A stretch of DNA of 64,000 nucleotides from Bacteroidota bacterium (GCA_023386585.1 JAEWJM010000025.1:62001-126000), one strand, 5' to 3'. Positions 47,976-57,990 are shown, numbered from the stretch's first letter. Translations and numbers: made by a program. The notes: generated by a model from the letters alone, not told the origin.

Positions 47976-49112
47976 TTAATTCTTATTAACAGCCGAACAG
48001 CCGGCCATCGTTGTGATTCGGATTGCCTCGGTTGGCGGAAGATCTTCGTTTCGCCGAATGGTTTCGGAGACGACGTTTCTGGCGACCTCATTAAAAATCT
48101 CTTCGAGGATGGAGCCGCTTTGCATCGCGGCAGGCCTTCCGTAGTCGCCCGCTTCGCGTATTGACTGTACGATAGGCACTTCACCAAGAAACGGTACGTT
48201 GAGATCGGCGGACAGGTTTTTGGCGCCTTCCTTTCCAAAAATATAATACTTGTTTTGAGGCAGTTCTGCCGGAGTGAAATAGGCCATGTTTTCGATGATT
48301 CCGAGCACCGGAACTTTTATGGCATCGGACAGGAACATCGAAACTCCTTTACGCGCATCGGCGAGCGCAACAGCTTGCGGCGTGCTAACGACAACGGCAC
48401 CGGTTATCGGCAGCGACTGCATGATTGACAAATGAATATCGCCTGTTCCCGGCGGAAGATCGATTAGCATGAAGTCGAGTTCACCCCAATCGGCATCAAA
48501 AATCATCTGGTTGAGTGCTTTCGAAGCCATCGGGCCGCGCCAGATTACGGCTTGTCCGGGCGCTGTGAAAAAACCGATTGAGAGCAGCTTGATCTCGTAG
48601 CTTTCGATCGGTTTCATCTTCGATTTGCCGTCAACGTTGACCGATATTGGCTTTTCGCTTTCAACGTCGAACATGATTGGCATCGACGGTCCGTAAATAT
48701 CGGCATCCAAAACACCAACGCTGAAACCCATTTTCGCGAGTGTTACCGCCAGGTTTGCGGTAATTGTCGATTTTCCGACGCCGCCTTTGCCGGAGGCGAC
48801 AGCAATGATGTTCTTGATTCCGGGAATTGCTTTTCCTTTGATGGTATTCGTTTCCTTCGCCTGCGATTCAACCCTTATGTTGACTTTTACTTTTACATCG
48901 GGAGAGAATTTCTCACGAATGGTGTTTATGATGTCATTTTCCGCGCGCTTTTTAATGTGCATCGCCGGTGTTGCCAGTGTGAGGTCGACCACCGCTTCAT
49001 CGCCAAACGTAATGACATTCGTGACCGCGCCGCTTTCGACCATGTTTTTTCCTTCTCCGGCTACTGAAATGGATTCAAGCGCCTTGAGAATTTCTTTTCT
49101 ATCTAATTTCAT
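47976..49112 (-). CDS. Mrp/ApbC family Fe-S cluster carrier ATPase
   Basis: A 378-residue protein. The N-terminal MIP18 (DUF59) domain (MKLDRKEILKALESISVAGEGKNMVESGAVTNV) is followed by a deviant Walker A P-loop, VASGKGGVGKSTITANLAVTLA. Then come DADIYGPSMPIMF, LSIGFFTAPGQAVIWRGPMASKALNQM and DLPPGTGDIHL. It binds and transfers Fe-S clusters using ATP. The start is ATG 49112; the longer frame to 49154 adds 14 residues with no family match. It is on the same strand as NifU, ferredoxin reductase and ferredoxin. Confidence 0.92.
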   Translation of the reverse strand: MKLDRKEILKALESISVAGEGKNMVESGAVTNVITFGDEAVVDLTLATPAMHIKKRAENDIINTIREKFSPDVKVKVNIRVESQAKETNTIKGKAIPGIKNIIAVASGKGGVGKSTITANLAVTLAKMGFSVGVLDADIYGPSMPIMFDVESEKPISVNVDGKSKMKPIESYEIKLLSIGFFTAPGQAVIWRGPMASKALNQMIFDADWGELDFMLIDLPPGTGDIHLSIMQSLPITGAVVVSTPQAVALADARKGVSMFLSDAIKVPVLGIIENMAYFTPAELPQNKYYIFGKEGAKNLSADLNVPFLGEVPIVQSIREAGDYGRPAAMQSGSILEEIFNEVARNVVSETIRRNEDLPPTEAIRITTMAGCSAVNKN

Positions 49113-49250
49113 GATTTGTTGTGAAGCCTTATTAAGACTAAATTCAGATTGCAAAGATACTATTTCAATACGAGAATTGAATAAACAGCATCTGAAAATG
49201 TAAGTGATTTACAATTTATTCCCAGCGATATACGGGCTGCTGAATTAATG

Positions 49251-49568
49251 TTATTCCGGGTTCCAGAAATGTTTTTCAAAATCGACGACCTTGTTGTCAT
49301 TCACTTTAATGCCTTCGCTTTCGAGAAGCTGCTGCATGAGGTTCGTGCCGTCGAAGTGGTGTTTGCCCGACAGCAGTCCTACGCGATTAACAACACGGTG
49401 CGCCGGAATGTCGTCCCGTCCATGAGAGGCGTTCATCGCCCAGCCAACCATTCGCGCAGAGCCTTTGCTTCCCAAAAAATTGGCAATCGCGCCAAAAGAA
49501 GTCACTTTGCCATAGGGAATGCGCCTCGCGACAGCATACACGCGATCGAAAAAATTATCGTCCTGCAT
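49251..49568 (-). CDS. Alkyltransferase-like (ATL) protein, MGMT homologue without the active-site Cys
   Basis: A 105-residue protein matching the DNA-binding domain of O6-alkylguanine-DNA alkyltransferase: VYAVARRIPYGKVTSFGAIANFLGSKGSARMVGWAMN. The catalytic PCHRV motif is PAHRVVN here, so the alkyl-accepting Cys is replaced by Ala. ATL proteins bind O6-alkylguanine and pass it to nucleotide excision repair. Its start overlaps the LysE-type gene stop by one base. Confidence 0.88.
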   Translation of the reverse strand: MQDDNFFDRVYAVARRIPYGKVTSFGAIANFLGSKGSARMVGWAMNASHGRDDIPAHRVVNRVGLLSGKHHFDGTNLMQQLLESEGIKVNDNKVVDFEKHFWNPE

Positions 49569-50200
49569 CAGATGTAGTATCGAACAACATTAAAAAGCGT
49601 GACAATTGAGATGACGCCCGTTACTGAGCCGATGATATAATTCATGTTACGCAACAAAAACGACGTGCGGGACTCCAGTTTTTTGAAGAAAAAGATATAG
49701 CAGTAAAAGGCAAAAAAAGCCCCGATCCCGGAGCCGCAGACAAACGTAAAGATAAATGCGTTCGTAAAATAAAAGTAGTTATAGGATGCGAGCGTGATAC
49801 TGATAAATACGTAAAACGGAATTGGAAAAAAGTTAAGCGCTGACAACAGCATTCCCATAAAAAAGCGGTTTTTCTTGCTGTGTAGCCTGAGCTGTTTCTC
49901 TTGATGGCCGGTTTCCCTGCCTTTGACAAAAAAATAAATGGTGAGTCCGGCGAAAATAAGCAGTCCGGCTTCGCGAAGCATTATAAGAACGTCCGGATTG
50001 CGGTTAATGAACCTCGCAAAAACAACGGCAATGTAAACCTGGAAAAGTACAACTGCGGTAGCGCCAAGTGCAAAAACAAGGGCGCGTGTCCTTCCTTCGT
50101 TCATCCCAACCTTTGCCGCCGTCATATTGATCAGTCCCGGTGGCGAAATCCCTGCCGATGAAGTGATGAAACCCAGGAGGAAGGGCAGGGTATAAAACAT
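49568..50200 (-). CDS. LysE/RhtB-family transporter
   Basis: A 210-residue membrane protein with about six helices: FLLGFITSSAGISPPGLINMTAAKVGMNEGRTRALVFALGATAVVLFQVYIAVVF is the LysE N-terminal half, with the PPG motif early in the sequence. Amino-acid or small-metabolite export is expected from the family; the substrate is unknown. It sits between trmB (1 bp away) and the ATL gene, likely one transcript. Confidence 0.85.
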   Translation of the reverse strand: MFYTLPFLLGFITSSAGISPPGLINMTAAKVGMNEGRTRALVFALGATAVVLFQVYIAVVFARFINRNPDVLIMLREAGLLIFAGLTIYFFVKGRETGHQEKQLRLHSKKNRFFMGMLLSALNFFPIPFYVFISITLASYNYFYFTNAFIFTFVCGSGIGAFFAFYCYIFFFKKLESRTSFLLRNMNYIIGSVTGVISIVTLFNVVRYYI

Positions 50201-50201
50201 C

Positions 50202-50873
50202 TTATTTTATTTTGAACCGAAGATACGTAATAGGCTTGTTAACTTCCAAATATTGGGATTCATAAAATGTCTGAATACCAATGACTTCGGCCGGACTACC
50301 TTCGTTTCGGTAAATATTGTGATTGGAATATTCGATTTCATGCCCGAGTCCCTGAAGCAACCCCAGCGTATAGCCGTGCATGAATTCGGAATCGGTTTTC
50401 AGGTGGACAACTCCGTCGTTCTTGAGGATTTTTTTGTACAGCGCGAGAAAAGACGGATTGGTCATCCGGTGCTTGGTGCGTTTGTACTTGATCTGCGGAT
50501 CGGGAAAAGTGATCCAAATTTCGTCGACTTCACCCGGCGCAAACAAATGGTCGATGAGCTCAATTTGCGTACGGAGAAAGGCTACATTCTTAAGGTTTTC
50601 TTCGACTGCAGTTTTGGCTCCGCGCCATAATCGCGCGCCTTTTATGTCAATTCCGATAAAATTCTTGTGAGGATTCAGCTTTGCAAGTCCGATCGTGTAT
50701 TCGCCTTTCCCGCAACCCAGCTCGAGAACAATCGGCCTATCGTTGCCAAAATGTGTATTCCATTTCCCTTTCAGGCCAAATTCGCCGCCCATAGCTTCCT
50801 CGCGTTCCGGCTGGATAACATTTGCGAACGTTTCGTTTTCCCTGAATCTCTTTAATTTATTCTTGCTGCCCAC
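50202..50873 (-). CDS. trmB: tRNA (guanine-N7-)-methyltransferase
   Basis: A 223-residue TrmB: VLELGCGKGEYTIGLAKLNPHKNFIGIDIKGARLWRGAKTA (SAM binding), VDEIWITFPDPQIKYKRTKHRMTNPSFLALYKKILKNDG (family signature PDPxxKxxHxKRR-like) and a C-terminal TxFExxx-like IQTFYESQYLE. It makes m7G46 in tRNA. First gene of the trmB-LysE-ATL group, divergent from the glycosyltransferase gene. Confidence 0.94.
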   Translation of the reverse strand: MGSKNKLKRFRENETFANVIQPEREEAMGGEFGLKGKWNTHFGNDRPIVLELGCGKGEYTIGLAKLNPHKNFIGIDIKGARLWRGAKTAVEENLKNVAFLRTQIELIDHLFAPGEVDEIWITFPDPQIKYKRTKHRMTNPSFLALYKKILKNDGVVHLKTDSEFMHGYTLGLLQGLGHEIEYSNHNIYRNEGSPAEVIGIQTFYESQYLEVNKPITYLRFKIK

Positions 50874-50935
50874 TTTTTAAAATTTCGGCAAAATTAAGGA
50901 AATAACAGCAACTGAATTGTTTTTATCTTCGCAGT

Positions 50936-52006
50936 GTGGCCACAACAACCAAACAAAAACGCATTCTCGTAGCCCCTTTAAACTGGGGATTGGGCCATGC
51001 CGCGCGCTGCATTCCGGTCATAAAAGCGCTTATCGATTACAATTTTGAACCTGTGCTTGCTTCCGATGGCGCCGCATTGCATCTATTGAAACTTGAATTT
51101 GCGCAACTGACCGCGCTTGAGCTTCCTTCCTATAAAATCAGCTATCCGGAAAACGGTTCCGACTTTAAAATGGCAATGCTGCTGCAGGCACCAAACATTG
51201 CGAAGGCAATCCGAATGGAAAAAAAAACCGTCGCAAAACTTATTGCAGAGCACGAAATTGACGGAATAATTTCAGATAACCGGCCCGGCGTTTACAGTAA
51301 AAAGGTTCCCAGCATTTTTATGACGCATCAGGTGAATGTGCTCAGCGGAAGCACTTCCTGGATTTCCAGCGCGATGCAGCGGCTTATTATCCGAAAATTC
51401 GATACCTGCTGGATTCCGGATGCCAAAGGAAAAATTAACCTTTCAGGAAAACTCGGCCATCCGAAAAAGTTGCCTGCCAAAACTGAATACGTAGGAAACC
51501 TGTCACGGCTGCAGCCGATTTCGACGGACCAAAAATACGACTTGCTGATCCTGCTTTCCGGACCCGAGCCGCAACGCTCGATGCTTCAAAAGCTTCTTGA
51601 AAACCAGATTGGAGAATTTAATGGCCAAGTCCTATTTGTAAAAGGCCTTGTGGAAGAAAACCAGCTTGTTGAAAAGACAAAAAATGTGACCTATTATAAT
51701 TTTATGGATTCGCAACAGCTTTCCAGAGCGATCTCGGAAAGTAAGCTCGTGCTTTGCCGTTCCGGATATTCAACGATCATGGATCTTTCCCAAATGCAAA
51801 AGAAAGCGTTTTTTATTCCGACGCCCGGCCAATTTGAACAGGAATACCTTGCAAAACGGTGCAAGAAAAAAGGTTTTGCGCCGTATTCAAAACAGGAGCG
51901 ATTTACCATTGCAAAGTTGGCCAAAGCCGAACTGTATCCCGGGCTACCGATATTGGAAGAGGAAACCGACTGGCCACACTTATTCCGCCATTTCAAGGGT
52001 GAATGA
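50936..52006 (+). CDS. MurG-like glycosyltransferase (GT28-type)
   Basis: A 356-residue GT-B fold protein: N-terminal RILVAPLNWGLGHAARCIPVIKALIDYNFEPVLASDGAAL and C-terminal KLVLCRSGYSTIMDLSQMQKKAFFIPTPGQFEQEYLAKRC, which is the GT28/MurG-type donor-binding site. Flavobacterial genomes carry such undecided homologues, often annotated only as glycosyltransferase. The start is GTG at 50936 with a TATCTTCG box just upstream. The 3' end overlaps the convergent sensor kinase gene by 27 bp. Confidence 0.85.
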   Translation: MATTTKQKRILVAPLNWGLGHAARCIPVIKALIDYNFEPVLASDGAALHLLKLEFAQLTALELPSYKISYPENGSDFKMAMLLQAPNIAKAIRMEKKTVAKLIAEHEIDGIISDNRPGVYSKKVPSIFMTHQVNVLSGSTSWISSAMQRLIIRKFDTCWIPDAKGKINLSGKLGHPKKLPAKTEYVGNLSRLQPISTDQKYDLLILLSGPEPQRSMLQKLLENQIGEFNGQVLFVKGLVEENQLVEKTKNVTYYNFMDSQQLSRAISESKLVLCRSGYSTIMDLSQMQKKAFFIPTPGQFEQEYLAKRCKKKGFAPYSKQERFTIAKLAKAELYPGLPILEEETDWPHLFRHFKGE

Positions 52007-53023
52007 AAATTCGGAGCCGCTGCCGAGTTGGCTTTCGACATAAATTTTCTCCTCGTGCGCTTCAATTATATGTTTGACAATTGACAATCCGAGCCCGGAA
52101 CCGCCTTCCTGCCGCGAACCGCTTTTATCGACCCTGAAAAATCGCTCGAACAACCGCGGAATATAATGTTTCGGGATGCCTTCGCCGTTGTCCCGTATGC
52201 GGACAATAATTTTGTTGTCAACAAGGTCTTCGATCGTGACCTCAGTGCTTCCTTTTTCCTTTCCGTATTTTATTGAATTGACTATCAGGTTCAGCAAAAC
52301 CTGCTGGATCTTTTCCTGATCGGCATTTACATAAATCGGTTTCGTATATTTCCGATCGAACAGCAGTAGTATGTCTTTTTCCGCCGCCGCCATCTCCAGC
52401 AAGTCGAAAACATTCTGAACGAGTTCGACAATATTGAACTTCCGAAAATCCAAATTCAGGTCGCCACTTTCCAATTTCGAGATCATGTCGAGATCCTGAA
52501 CGATATAAATCAGCCGCTCCACCCCTTTCTCGGCACGTTGCAGGTATTTTTTGCGGAGCGTTTTGTCTTTTACCGCGCCATCAAGCAATGTTGACAAATA
52601 TCCTTGCACGGTAAACAACGGCGTCTTGAGTTCGTGTGATACGTTGCCCAGGAATTCACGACGGTATTCTTCCCTGATTTTTAGCGTTTCAATCTCGAGC
52701 TTTTTATCGGTTGCAAACTTTTTGACTTCACGAGTCAAAGTAGCCATGTCGGTTGTAATCGATTGGCTGCGCAGCGTGGTTGATTCGAGCAGCGAAACAT
52801 CGTCGTAGATCTTCTTCACCTCGCGGTAAATGAACCTTTCGCTTCGGTACTGAAGCACGAAAAAGCAAAACGCCGCAACAGCTATACCGTAAAATACTGA
52901 GAAAAATAAGGAATTCTGGAGTCCGCCGGCCCACAGAAATAGTGACAGCGAAGTAGCAAAAAGCGCAATATAAAGCGCAGAGACGAGAGCAAATTTATAT
53001 GTCTTCCTAAGATTTGAAGGCAT
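51980..53023 (-). CDS. PhoR-like sensor histidine kinase
   Basis: A 347-residue kinase. Two N-terminal membrane helices (FALVSALYIALFATSLSLFLWAG; LFFSVFYGIAVAAFCFFVL) are separated by only a few residues, so there is almost no periplasmic sensor domain. A coiled linker follows, then the H-box FLGNVSHELKTPLFT, the N box LNLIVNSIKYG, G1 RIRDNGEGIP and G2 GSGLGLSIVKHI. The layout fits PhoR-type kinases that sense through partners. Its start shares one base with the response regulator stop. Confidence 0.9.
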   Translation of the reverse strand: MPSNLRKTYKFALVSALYIALFATSLSLFLWAGGLQNSLFFSVFYGIAVAAFCFFVLQYRSERFIYREVKKIYDDVSLLESTTLRSQSITTDMATLTREVKKFATDKKLEIETLKIREEYRREFLGNVSHELKTPLFTVQGYLSTLLDGAVKDKTLRKKYLQRAEKGVERLIYIVQDLDMISKLESGDLNLDFRKFNIVELVQNVFDLLEMAAAEKDILLLFDRKYTKPIYVNADQEKIQQVLLNLIVNSIKYGKEKGSTEVTIEDLVDNKIIVRIRDNGEGIPKHYIPRLFERFFRVDKSGSRQEGGSGLGLSIVKHIIEAHEEKIYVESQLGSGSEFSFTLEMAE

Positions 53024-53706
53024 CAGGTTTCAATCTTATATCCGACTCCTTTAATCGTTTTGAAAAGATCGTCACCAATTTTCTCGCGAAGCTTGCGGAT
53101 GTGGACATCGATCGTGCGGCCGCCGACTATCACATCATTGCCCCAGACTTTATCGAGGATTTCTTCACGTTTGAACACTTTTCCGGGTTTGGAGGCGAGA
53201 AGGTAGAGCAACTCAAATTCCTTCCGCGGAAGAACGAGTTCTTTTCCGTCTTTAATAATCTTATATTCTTCGCGATTGATTTCTAAATCGCCAACATGAA
53301 GCGTTCCCGCTGCAACGACTTCATCTTTAAAACGCCGCAACAAAGCCTTGACACGGCTCAGTAGCAATTTCGGGCGGATTGGCTTGCTTATGTAGTCGTC
53401 AGCACCGGCATCAAAACCGGCAACCTGGGAATAATCTTCGTTCCGCGCGGTGAGAAACGTGATGACCGTATTGTTAAGTTCGGGGATTTTGCGGATGTTT
53501 TCGCAGGCTTCGATTCCGTCCATTTCAGGCATCATCACATCGAGGATAATCAGGTGCGGGTGAATCTGCCGCGCTTTTGCAACCGCATCCCTGCCATTCG
53601 AGACAGTGGTTACCTGGTATCCTTCCTGAGTTAAGTTGTAACCGACGATTTCGAGGATGTCCGGTTCGTCATCGGCCAACAAAATTCGAATGTCTTTTTT
53701 CTTCAT
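53023..53706 (-). CDS. OmpR/PhoB-family response regulator
   Basis: A 227-residue regulator: receiver domain with acidic pocket (LLADDEPDILE) and phospho-acceptor Asp in LIILDVMMPEMDGIEAC, Thr in ITFLTARNED, Lys in DYISKPIRPKLL. The winged-helix DNA-binding domain follows (LLYLLASKPGKVFKREEILDKVWGNDVIVGGRTIDVHIRKLREKIG). It is coupled by one-base overlap to the kinase gene and divergent from the TonB receptor gene, which it may control. A phosphate-starvation role is suggested by similarity to PhoBR only. Confidence 0.92.
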   Translation of the reverse strand: MKKKDIRILLADDEPDILEIVGYNLTQEGYQVTTVSNGRDAVAKARQIHPHLIILDVMMPEMDGIEACENIRKIPELNNTVITFLTARNEDYSQVAGFDAGADDYISKPIRPKLLLSRVKALLRRFKDEVVAAGTLHVGDLEINREEYKIIKDGKELVLPRKEFELLYLLASKPGKVFKREEILDKVWGNDVIVGGRTIDVHIRKLREKIGDDLFKTIKGVGYKIET

Positions 53707-53873
53707 CGAACCTTTCTTTGCGATGGTAAATGTAAAATATATCTGGCTTCACATTACCTGTTAACCATAATTTAATCTGTTAACAATTCAATAATGCATC
53801 AGGAACTTATTGGTAATCGGCGGGTAAAGGCGAGGTCATAATGGGTGACGAAATTTGCGCCAAAATCAATCAC

Positions 53874-56654
53874 ATGCGAAGTCTATTATTTTTTCTGTTG
53901 TTGTTCTTCTACGCAATCGCGTATCCTCAAAACGGAACTATTTCCGGGGTAGTAACCGACAAACAAATGAACAACGAGCCGCTTCCGTTCGCAAATGTGC
54001 TGCTGGCCGGCACCAAAATCAGTACAACCGCAGATGTAAACGGCCACTATTCAATTTCTGCAACTCCCGGAAATTATATCGTCGAATTCAGCTTTCTGGG
54101 TTATAAAACCGCGGAGGAACAAGTTGCAGTGACCGCTTCACAGGAAACCATTCTAAATATAGCGCTCGATTCGGCTGCCGAAACCTTAAATGGTGTAGTT
54201 GTCCGGGGTATTGTAAATCGTGAAAGGGAAACAGCCCTGCTGCTCGAACAAAAAAATGCTGTTGAAATCAGGCAAAGCATCGGCGCGCAGGAATTTTCCC
54301 GCAAAGGCGTTAGCGATGTTGAAGAAGGACTCACAAAAATCACGGGAATCACCAAAGTTGGATCGCGCGGGATATTCGTACGCGGACTCGAAGACCGTTA
54401 CAACAATCTATTGGTGAACGATCTCGCGGTTCCATCGAACAGCCCGTTTCGCAAGATAATCCCGCTTGACCTGTTTCCAACGGATATAGTTGGCGCAATC
54501 GAAATATTTAAGACGTTCAACCCCGGGATTTACGGCGATTTTGCTGGAGCAACTTTTAACATTAGGACTTCAAAAGGATCAAAAAGCACCACAAAAATTT
54601 CATTGGGAACGAGCTTTTCGACCAATAATAACCTTCAGGATTTTGTAGTTTCCGCCGATGCTTCGGGCTCCAAAGGTTTTTTCGGACTGACCGGAAAAGA
54701 CCGGCAACTACCCGGCGTCTTTGGCAGCGTTCCTTCGAACCAGACTTTAAGCGGCCAGCAATCCCTCAAGGCATTCAAAAGCGGATTCGGCACGAAAACA
54801 ATAAAAAGTCCGCTTAACACTTCGCTCGGAATCACGCATTCCGAAAAGTTCAATTTTGACAATGGCCGCCGGTTGACCTATCTCTTGTCGATAAACTCTA
54901 ATAACGAATACGTTATCCGCACGGGCGCCGATCGGACGGTCAAAGGCGGAAACACGATCACATACAATAAGAAATTCCAAACGACCAGTAACGAGTACAA
55001 AACAAGTGCTTCGGCGCTGCTCGGGATGAATTATAAAACCGAGAGGCTCGAACTTGCCGCCACTTCCTTTTACCTTCGGACAACAATCAATGCGGTGCAG
55101 GACCAGTCGGGAATTTGGGACAATCAGGTGAACGTGCCGAATTACCTGATCAGGACCAACCAATTTGACCAATCCGATTATTTTACGGCTCAGCTTTCCG
55201 GGAAATTTTTCCTAAGCGAAGATCAGAAACATTCCTTGCGAGGCGGAATCTCATTTTCAAAAACGTCTTACATACAACCTGACAGGAAATTCTTTGGCGG
55301 CAGCAATCAGGGTGCAGACCAGATTATCACTTCTTATGGCGGAAACAATTTCCTCAGGCAGTACCTCGATATCGACGGCGCCCATTATATTTCGGCACTC
55401 GCCGAATATGCGCTGAAATTCGGATCGGGCGACCGACACCAGATAACAATCGGATACAATGGAAAAACCACCGAAACCGAAAGTTCTTACCGCTTTGTTT
55501 CGGCGAGCAACGGACCGGCTTTTACCGTCGCGATCGAACAAATTCAGGAAACCATTAACAGCGATCTCCAACAGGAAAATTTTTTCTTCAGGGAGAGCTC
55601 GAACGCGCAGTATCGCACCAAACTTACCGAGTCGGTCAACGCCGCATATGCTTCGGCGACGTTTAACTACGGCTCAAGATGGACACTCGATGCCGGACTA
55701 AGAATCGAACAATCCACTCGAAAAACGCTTTATCGCGAGAACGGTTCATTTGCCGATCCGTTTATTCCGCTTCAGGCGGATAAAACTTACTTTCTTCCGT
55801 CGGTCAATTTCAAATACGGGATTAATGAACGGTCGAATTTGAGGCTTGCTGCCGGAAAAACCTACACCCAGCCGGTTATGATCGAGTCGCTTCCGCTGAC
55901 ATACATCAACGCCGACGGCACCTCGGTAATAGGAAATCCTTTCCTGAAAAACAGCGACAACATCAACCTGGATTTCAAATACGAAATTTTTCCATCGCGC
56001 ACAGAGCTTTTCGCGATAAGTGTTTTCGGAAAAACAATCGACAATGCCATTGAGCGCAGTTTTGTTGCAAGCGCGGGCGGATTTTCGACCACGTTTCTCA
56101 ATACCGGCGATGCGACCTTATTTGGCGCAGAAGTCGAAGCCATAGTCGATCTTGGAAGGATCAGCAACGGACTGTCTGCATTTTCGATCGGACTCAACAC
56201 CTCGTTGATGCAAACCAAAGTCGACGCGGGTGCCATTGTAACTGGAAGCAATGGAATGCCCGTACAAGCGGTTGAGACGCATCAAAATCGCGATCTGCAG
56301 GGCGCATCGAAATGGCTTGTGAATGGCGACCTTAAGTACGAATTTAATTTCAATAACGAATGGAGCAATACAATTTCACTGGTTTATTCGGTCTTTGGCA
56401 AAAGAATTTTCAGTGTTGGCAGCTATCCGATGGATCATATTTACGAATTGCCGGTCTCAAAGCTTGACGTTGTTTGGAAGTCCCGGCTTTCAAAACATTT
56501 TGATCTTAAACTTTCAGCAGATAACATTCTCGATCCTGAAGTTCAATTTGAATTGGGTGCCGATAGCGCAGTGCCGTTCGGCGAGTCGTCGCGCGTGCTC
56601 CAGGATTACAGGCGCGGTGTCAAATTTTCGGCGGGATTAGGCTATACTTTTTGA
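53874..56654 (+). CDS. TonB-dependent receptor with N-terminal carboxypeptidase-like domain
   Basis: A 926-residue outer-membrane receptor. Signal peptide MRSLLFFLLLFFYAIAYPQ. CarbopepD_reg-like domain (ISGVVTDKQMNNEPLPFANVLLAGTKISTTADVNGHYSI), plug domain with SRGIFVRGLEDRYNNLLVNDL, then a beta barrel ending in VKFSAGLGYTF (terminal Phe). It takes up a ligand using TonB energy. No SusD partner is adjacent; the downstream beta-helix lipoprotein may instead be the surface partner. The ATG at 53874 is preferred over 53841 because the signal peptide starts there. Confidence 0.93.
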   Translation: MRSLLFFLLLFFYAIAYPQNGTISGVVTDKQMNNEPLPFANVLLAGTKISTTADVNGHYSISATPGNYIVEFSFLGYKTAEEQVAVTASQETILNIALDSAAETLNGVVVRGIVNRERETALLLEQKNAVEIRQSIGAQEFSRKGVSDVEEGLTKITGITKVGSRGIFVRGLEDRYNNLLVNDLAVPSNSPFRKIIPLDLFPTDIVGAIEIFKTFNPGIYGDFAGATFNIRTSKGSKSTTKISLGTSFSTNNNLQDFVVSADASGSKGFFGLTGKDRQLPGVFGSVPSNQTLSGQQSLKAFKSGFGTKTIKSPLNTSLGITHSEKFNFDNGRRLTYLLSINSNNEYVIRTGADRTVKGGNTITYNKKFQTTSNEYKTSASALLGMNYKTERLELAATSFYLRTTINAVQDQSGIWDNQVNVPNYLIRTNQFDQSDYFTAQLSGKFFLSEDQKHSLRGGISFSKTSYIQPDRKFFGGSNQGADQIITSYGGNNFLRQYLDIDGAHYISALAEYALKFGSGDRHQITIGYNGKTTETESSYRFVSASNGPAFTVAIEQIQETINSDLQQENFFFRESSNAQYRTKLTESVNAAYASATFNYGSRWTLDAGLRIEQSTRKTLYRENGSFADPFIPLQADKTYFLPSVNFKYGINERSNLRLAAGKTYTQPVMIESLPLTYINADGTSVIGNPFLKNSDNINLDFKYEIFPSRTELFAISVFGKTIDNAIERSFVASAGGFSTTFLNTGDATLFGAEVEAIVDLGRISNGLSAFSIGLNTSLMQTKVDAGAIVTGSNGMPVQAVETHQNRDLQGASKWLVNGDLKYEFNFNNEWSNTISLVYSVFGKRIFSVGSYPMDHIYELPVSKLDVVWKSRLSKHFDLKLSADNILDPEVQFELGADSAVPFGESSRVLQDYRRGVKFSAGLGYTF

Positions 56655-56766
56655 TTAACACAGGCTTAAACTACGCCTGATCATAATAACAATATTGTAA
56701 AGCAGTCATAACTACAAGGCTAAAGTGCCAAAATATATTTGGGATAGAAATCTAAAACCAAAAAAA

Positions 56767-57948
56767 ATGAAAAAATTACTTGTTTGTATTGTAATGCTAA
56801 GCGCACTTTTTACGGGATGCAGCAGCGATGATGAAAGTGGATCAATCCCACCGCAAACCGGCGAAATCTCGGGAACGATCTCGGTCAACACCGTCTATCC
56901 ATACGGAAACTATACGCTGAAAGGCATTGTAAAGATTGCCGCAGGAACCACTGTAACATTCGACTCCGGATCGACGATTACGTGCGATAAGGCCACTGGC
57001 GACAATGCCTTGGTTGTTTTGAATGGCGGAAAGCTGATTGTCAACGGAACTTCGTCTCAACCTGTTGTGTTTACTGAAGCTTCGCATCTGCCAGGCTCTT
57101 GGGGCGGAATAATTATGTATGGCGATGCGCCGATCAATGCGATTGGCGGAGTACACACTGCAACTTCGGAAGACGGGAACAACTTGCCTTACGGCGGAAC
57201 AAACCCGTTGCATAATGGCGGGTCGCTGAATTACGTACGCGTAGAATATGCCGGAGCCAAACTTGCCGACGGTACGAAAGAAAACAATGCGTTCACGTTT
57301 TATTCAGTCGGCTCGGGGACGGTTTTGGATCATTTGGTGGCATACAAAGGCGCAGACGATGGATATGAATTTTTCGGCGGGACCGTTAGCGCCACTAATT
57401 TGATATCGTACGGAAATTATGACGACGCATTCGATTGGCAGGATGGATGGCAAGGTCAGAATAACAGCAACTGGTACGGCTACCAAACCCAACGCGGAAA
57501 TTTTGGAATGGAGATCGAAGCTTCGTCAAACAACAACGAATTCTATCCCGTCATCTCAAACATCAGTCTCGTGCGGGAAGCCGGAACGACGCCTGAAGTG
57601 GCCGGCGATGTCCAGATTGATGCTATTCAATTTAAAAAAGAAGGTAACGGACATTTCAACAATGTGATGATCGACGGCTATGGTGATTACACTGAGGGAT
57701 CGACTGTTTACAATGGTGCGGCGGTGAAAATCCAGGATGCAACCACAAATGAAAACCAGGTTAATGGCGGAAAAATTCAATTGACAAACGTCAGAATAAG
57801 CAATACCAGCAGCGAGATCAGCGGAGCAAGCCCACTAATTTCGGTCAGCTTTCCACAGGGTAATTTCACGGTGTCGGCACTATCGCCCGGCGCGGCATTT
57901 TCACCCGGAAACTGGTCCACCGCAGAAGGGGTCAATCTCCTTCAATAG
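56767..57948 (+). CDS. Beta-helix-like lipoprotein next to the TonB receptor
   Basis: A 393-residue protein. MKKLLVCIVMLSALFTGC gives a lipobox at Cys18, followed by SSDDE, an acidic stretch typical of Bacteroidota surface-exposed lipoproteins. The rest is a run of short strands with Gly/Asn turns (GIVKIAAGTTVTFDSGSTITCDKATG; ALVVLNGGKLIVNGTSSQPVVFTEASHLPGSWGGIIMYGDAP), which predicts a right-handed beta-helix. The pattern matches flavobacterial proteins often found beside a TonB-dependent receptor. Ligand unknown. It is 113 bp after the receptor and is closed by a terminator. Confidence 0.85.
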   Translation: MKKLLVCIVMLSALFTGCSSDDESGSIPPQTGEISGTISVNTVYPYGNYTLKGIVKIAAGTTVTFDSGSTITCDKATGDNALVVLNGGKLIVNGTSSQPVVFTEASHLPGSWGGIIMYGDAPINAIGGVHTATSEDGNNLPYGGTNPLHNGGSLNYVRVEYAGAKLADGTKENNAFTFYSVGSGTVLDHLVAYKGADDGYEFFGGTVSATNLISYGNYDDAFDWQDGWQGQNNSNWYGYQTQRGNFGMEIEASSNNNEFYPVISNISLVREAGTTPEVAGDVQIDAIQFKKEGNGHFNNVMIDGYGDYTEGSTVYNGAAVKIQDATTNENQVNGGKIQLTNVRISNTSSEISGASPLISVSFPQGNFTVSALSPGAAFSPGNWSTAEGVNLLQ

Positions 57949-57964
57949 AATAGATTTGCTTCTT

Positions 57965-57990
57965 AACGCCCCTTTAACCCGAGGGGCGTT
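57965..57990 (+). terminator. Terminator after the beta-helix lipoprotein gene
   Basis: AACGCCCCT/AGGGGCGTT stem, eight-base loop, then GTTTTT. Confidence 0.85.
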
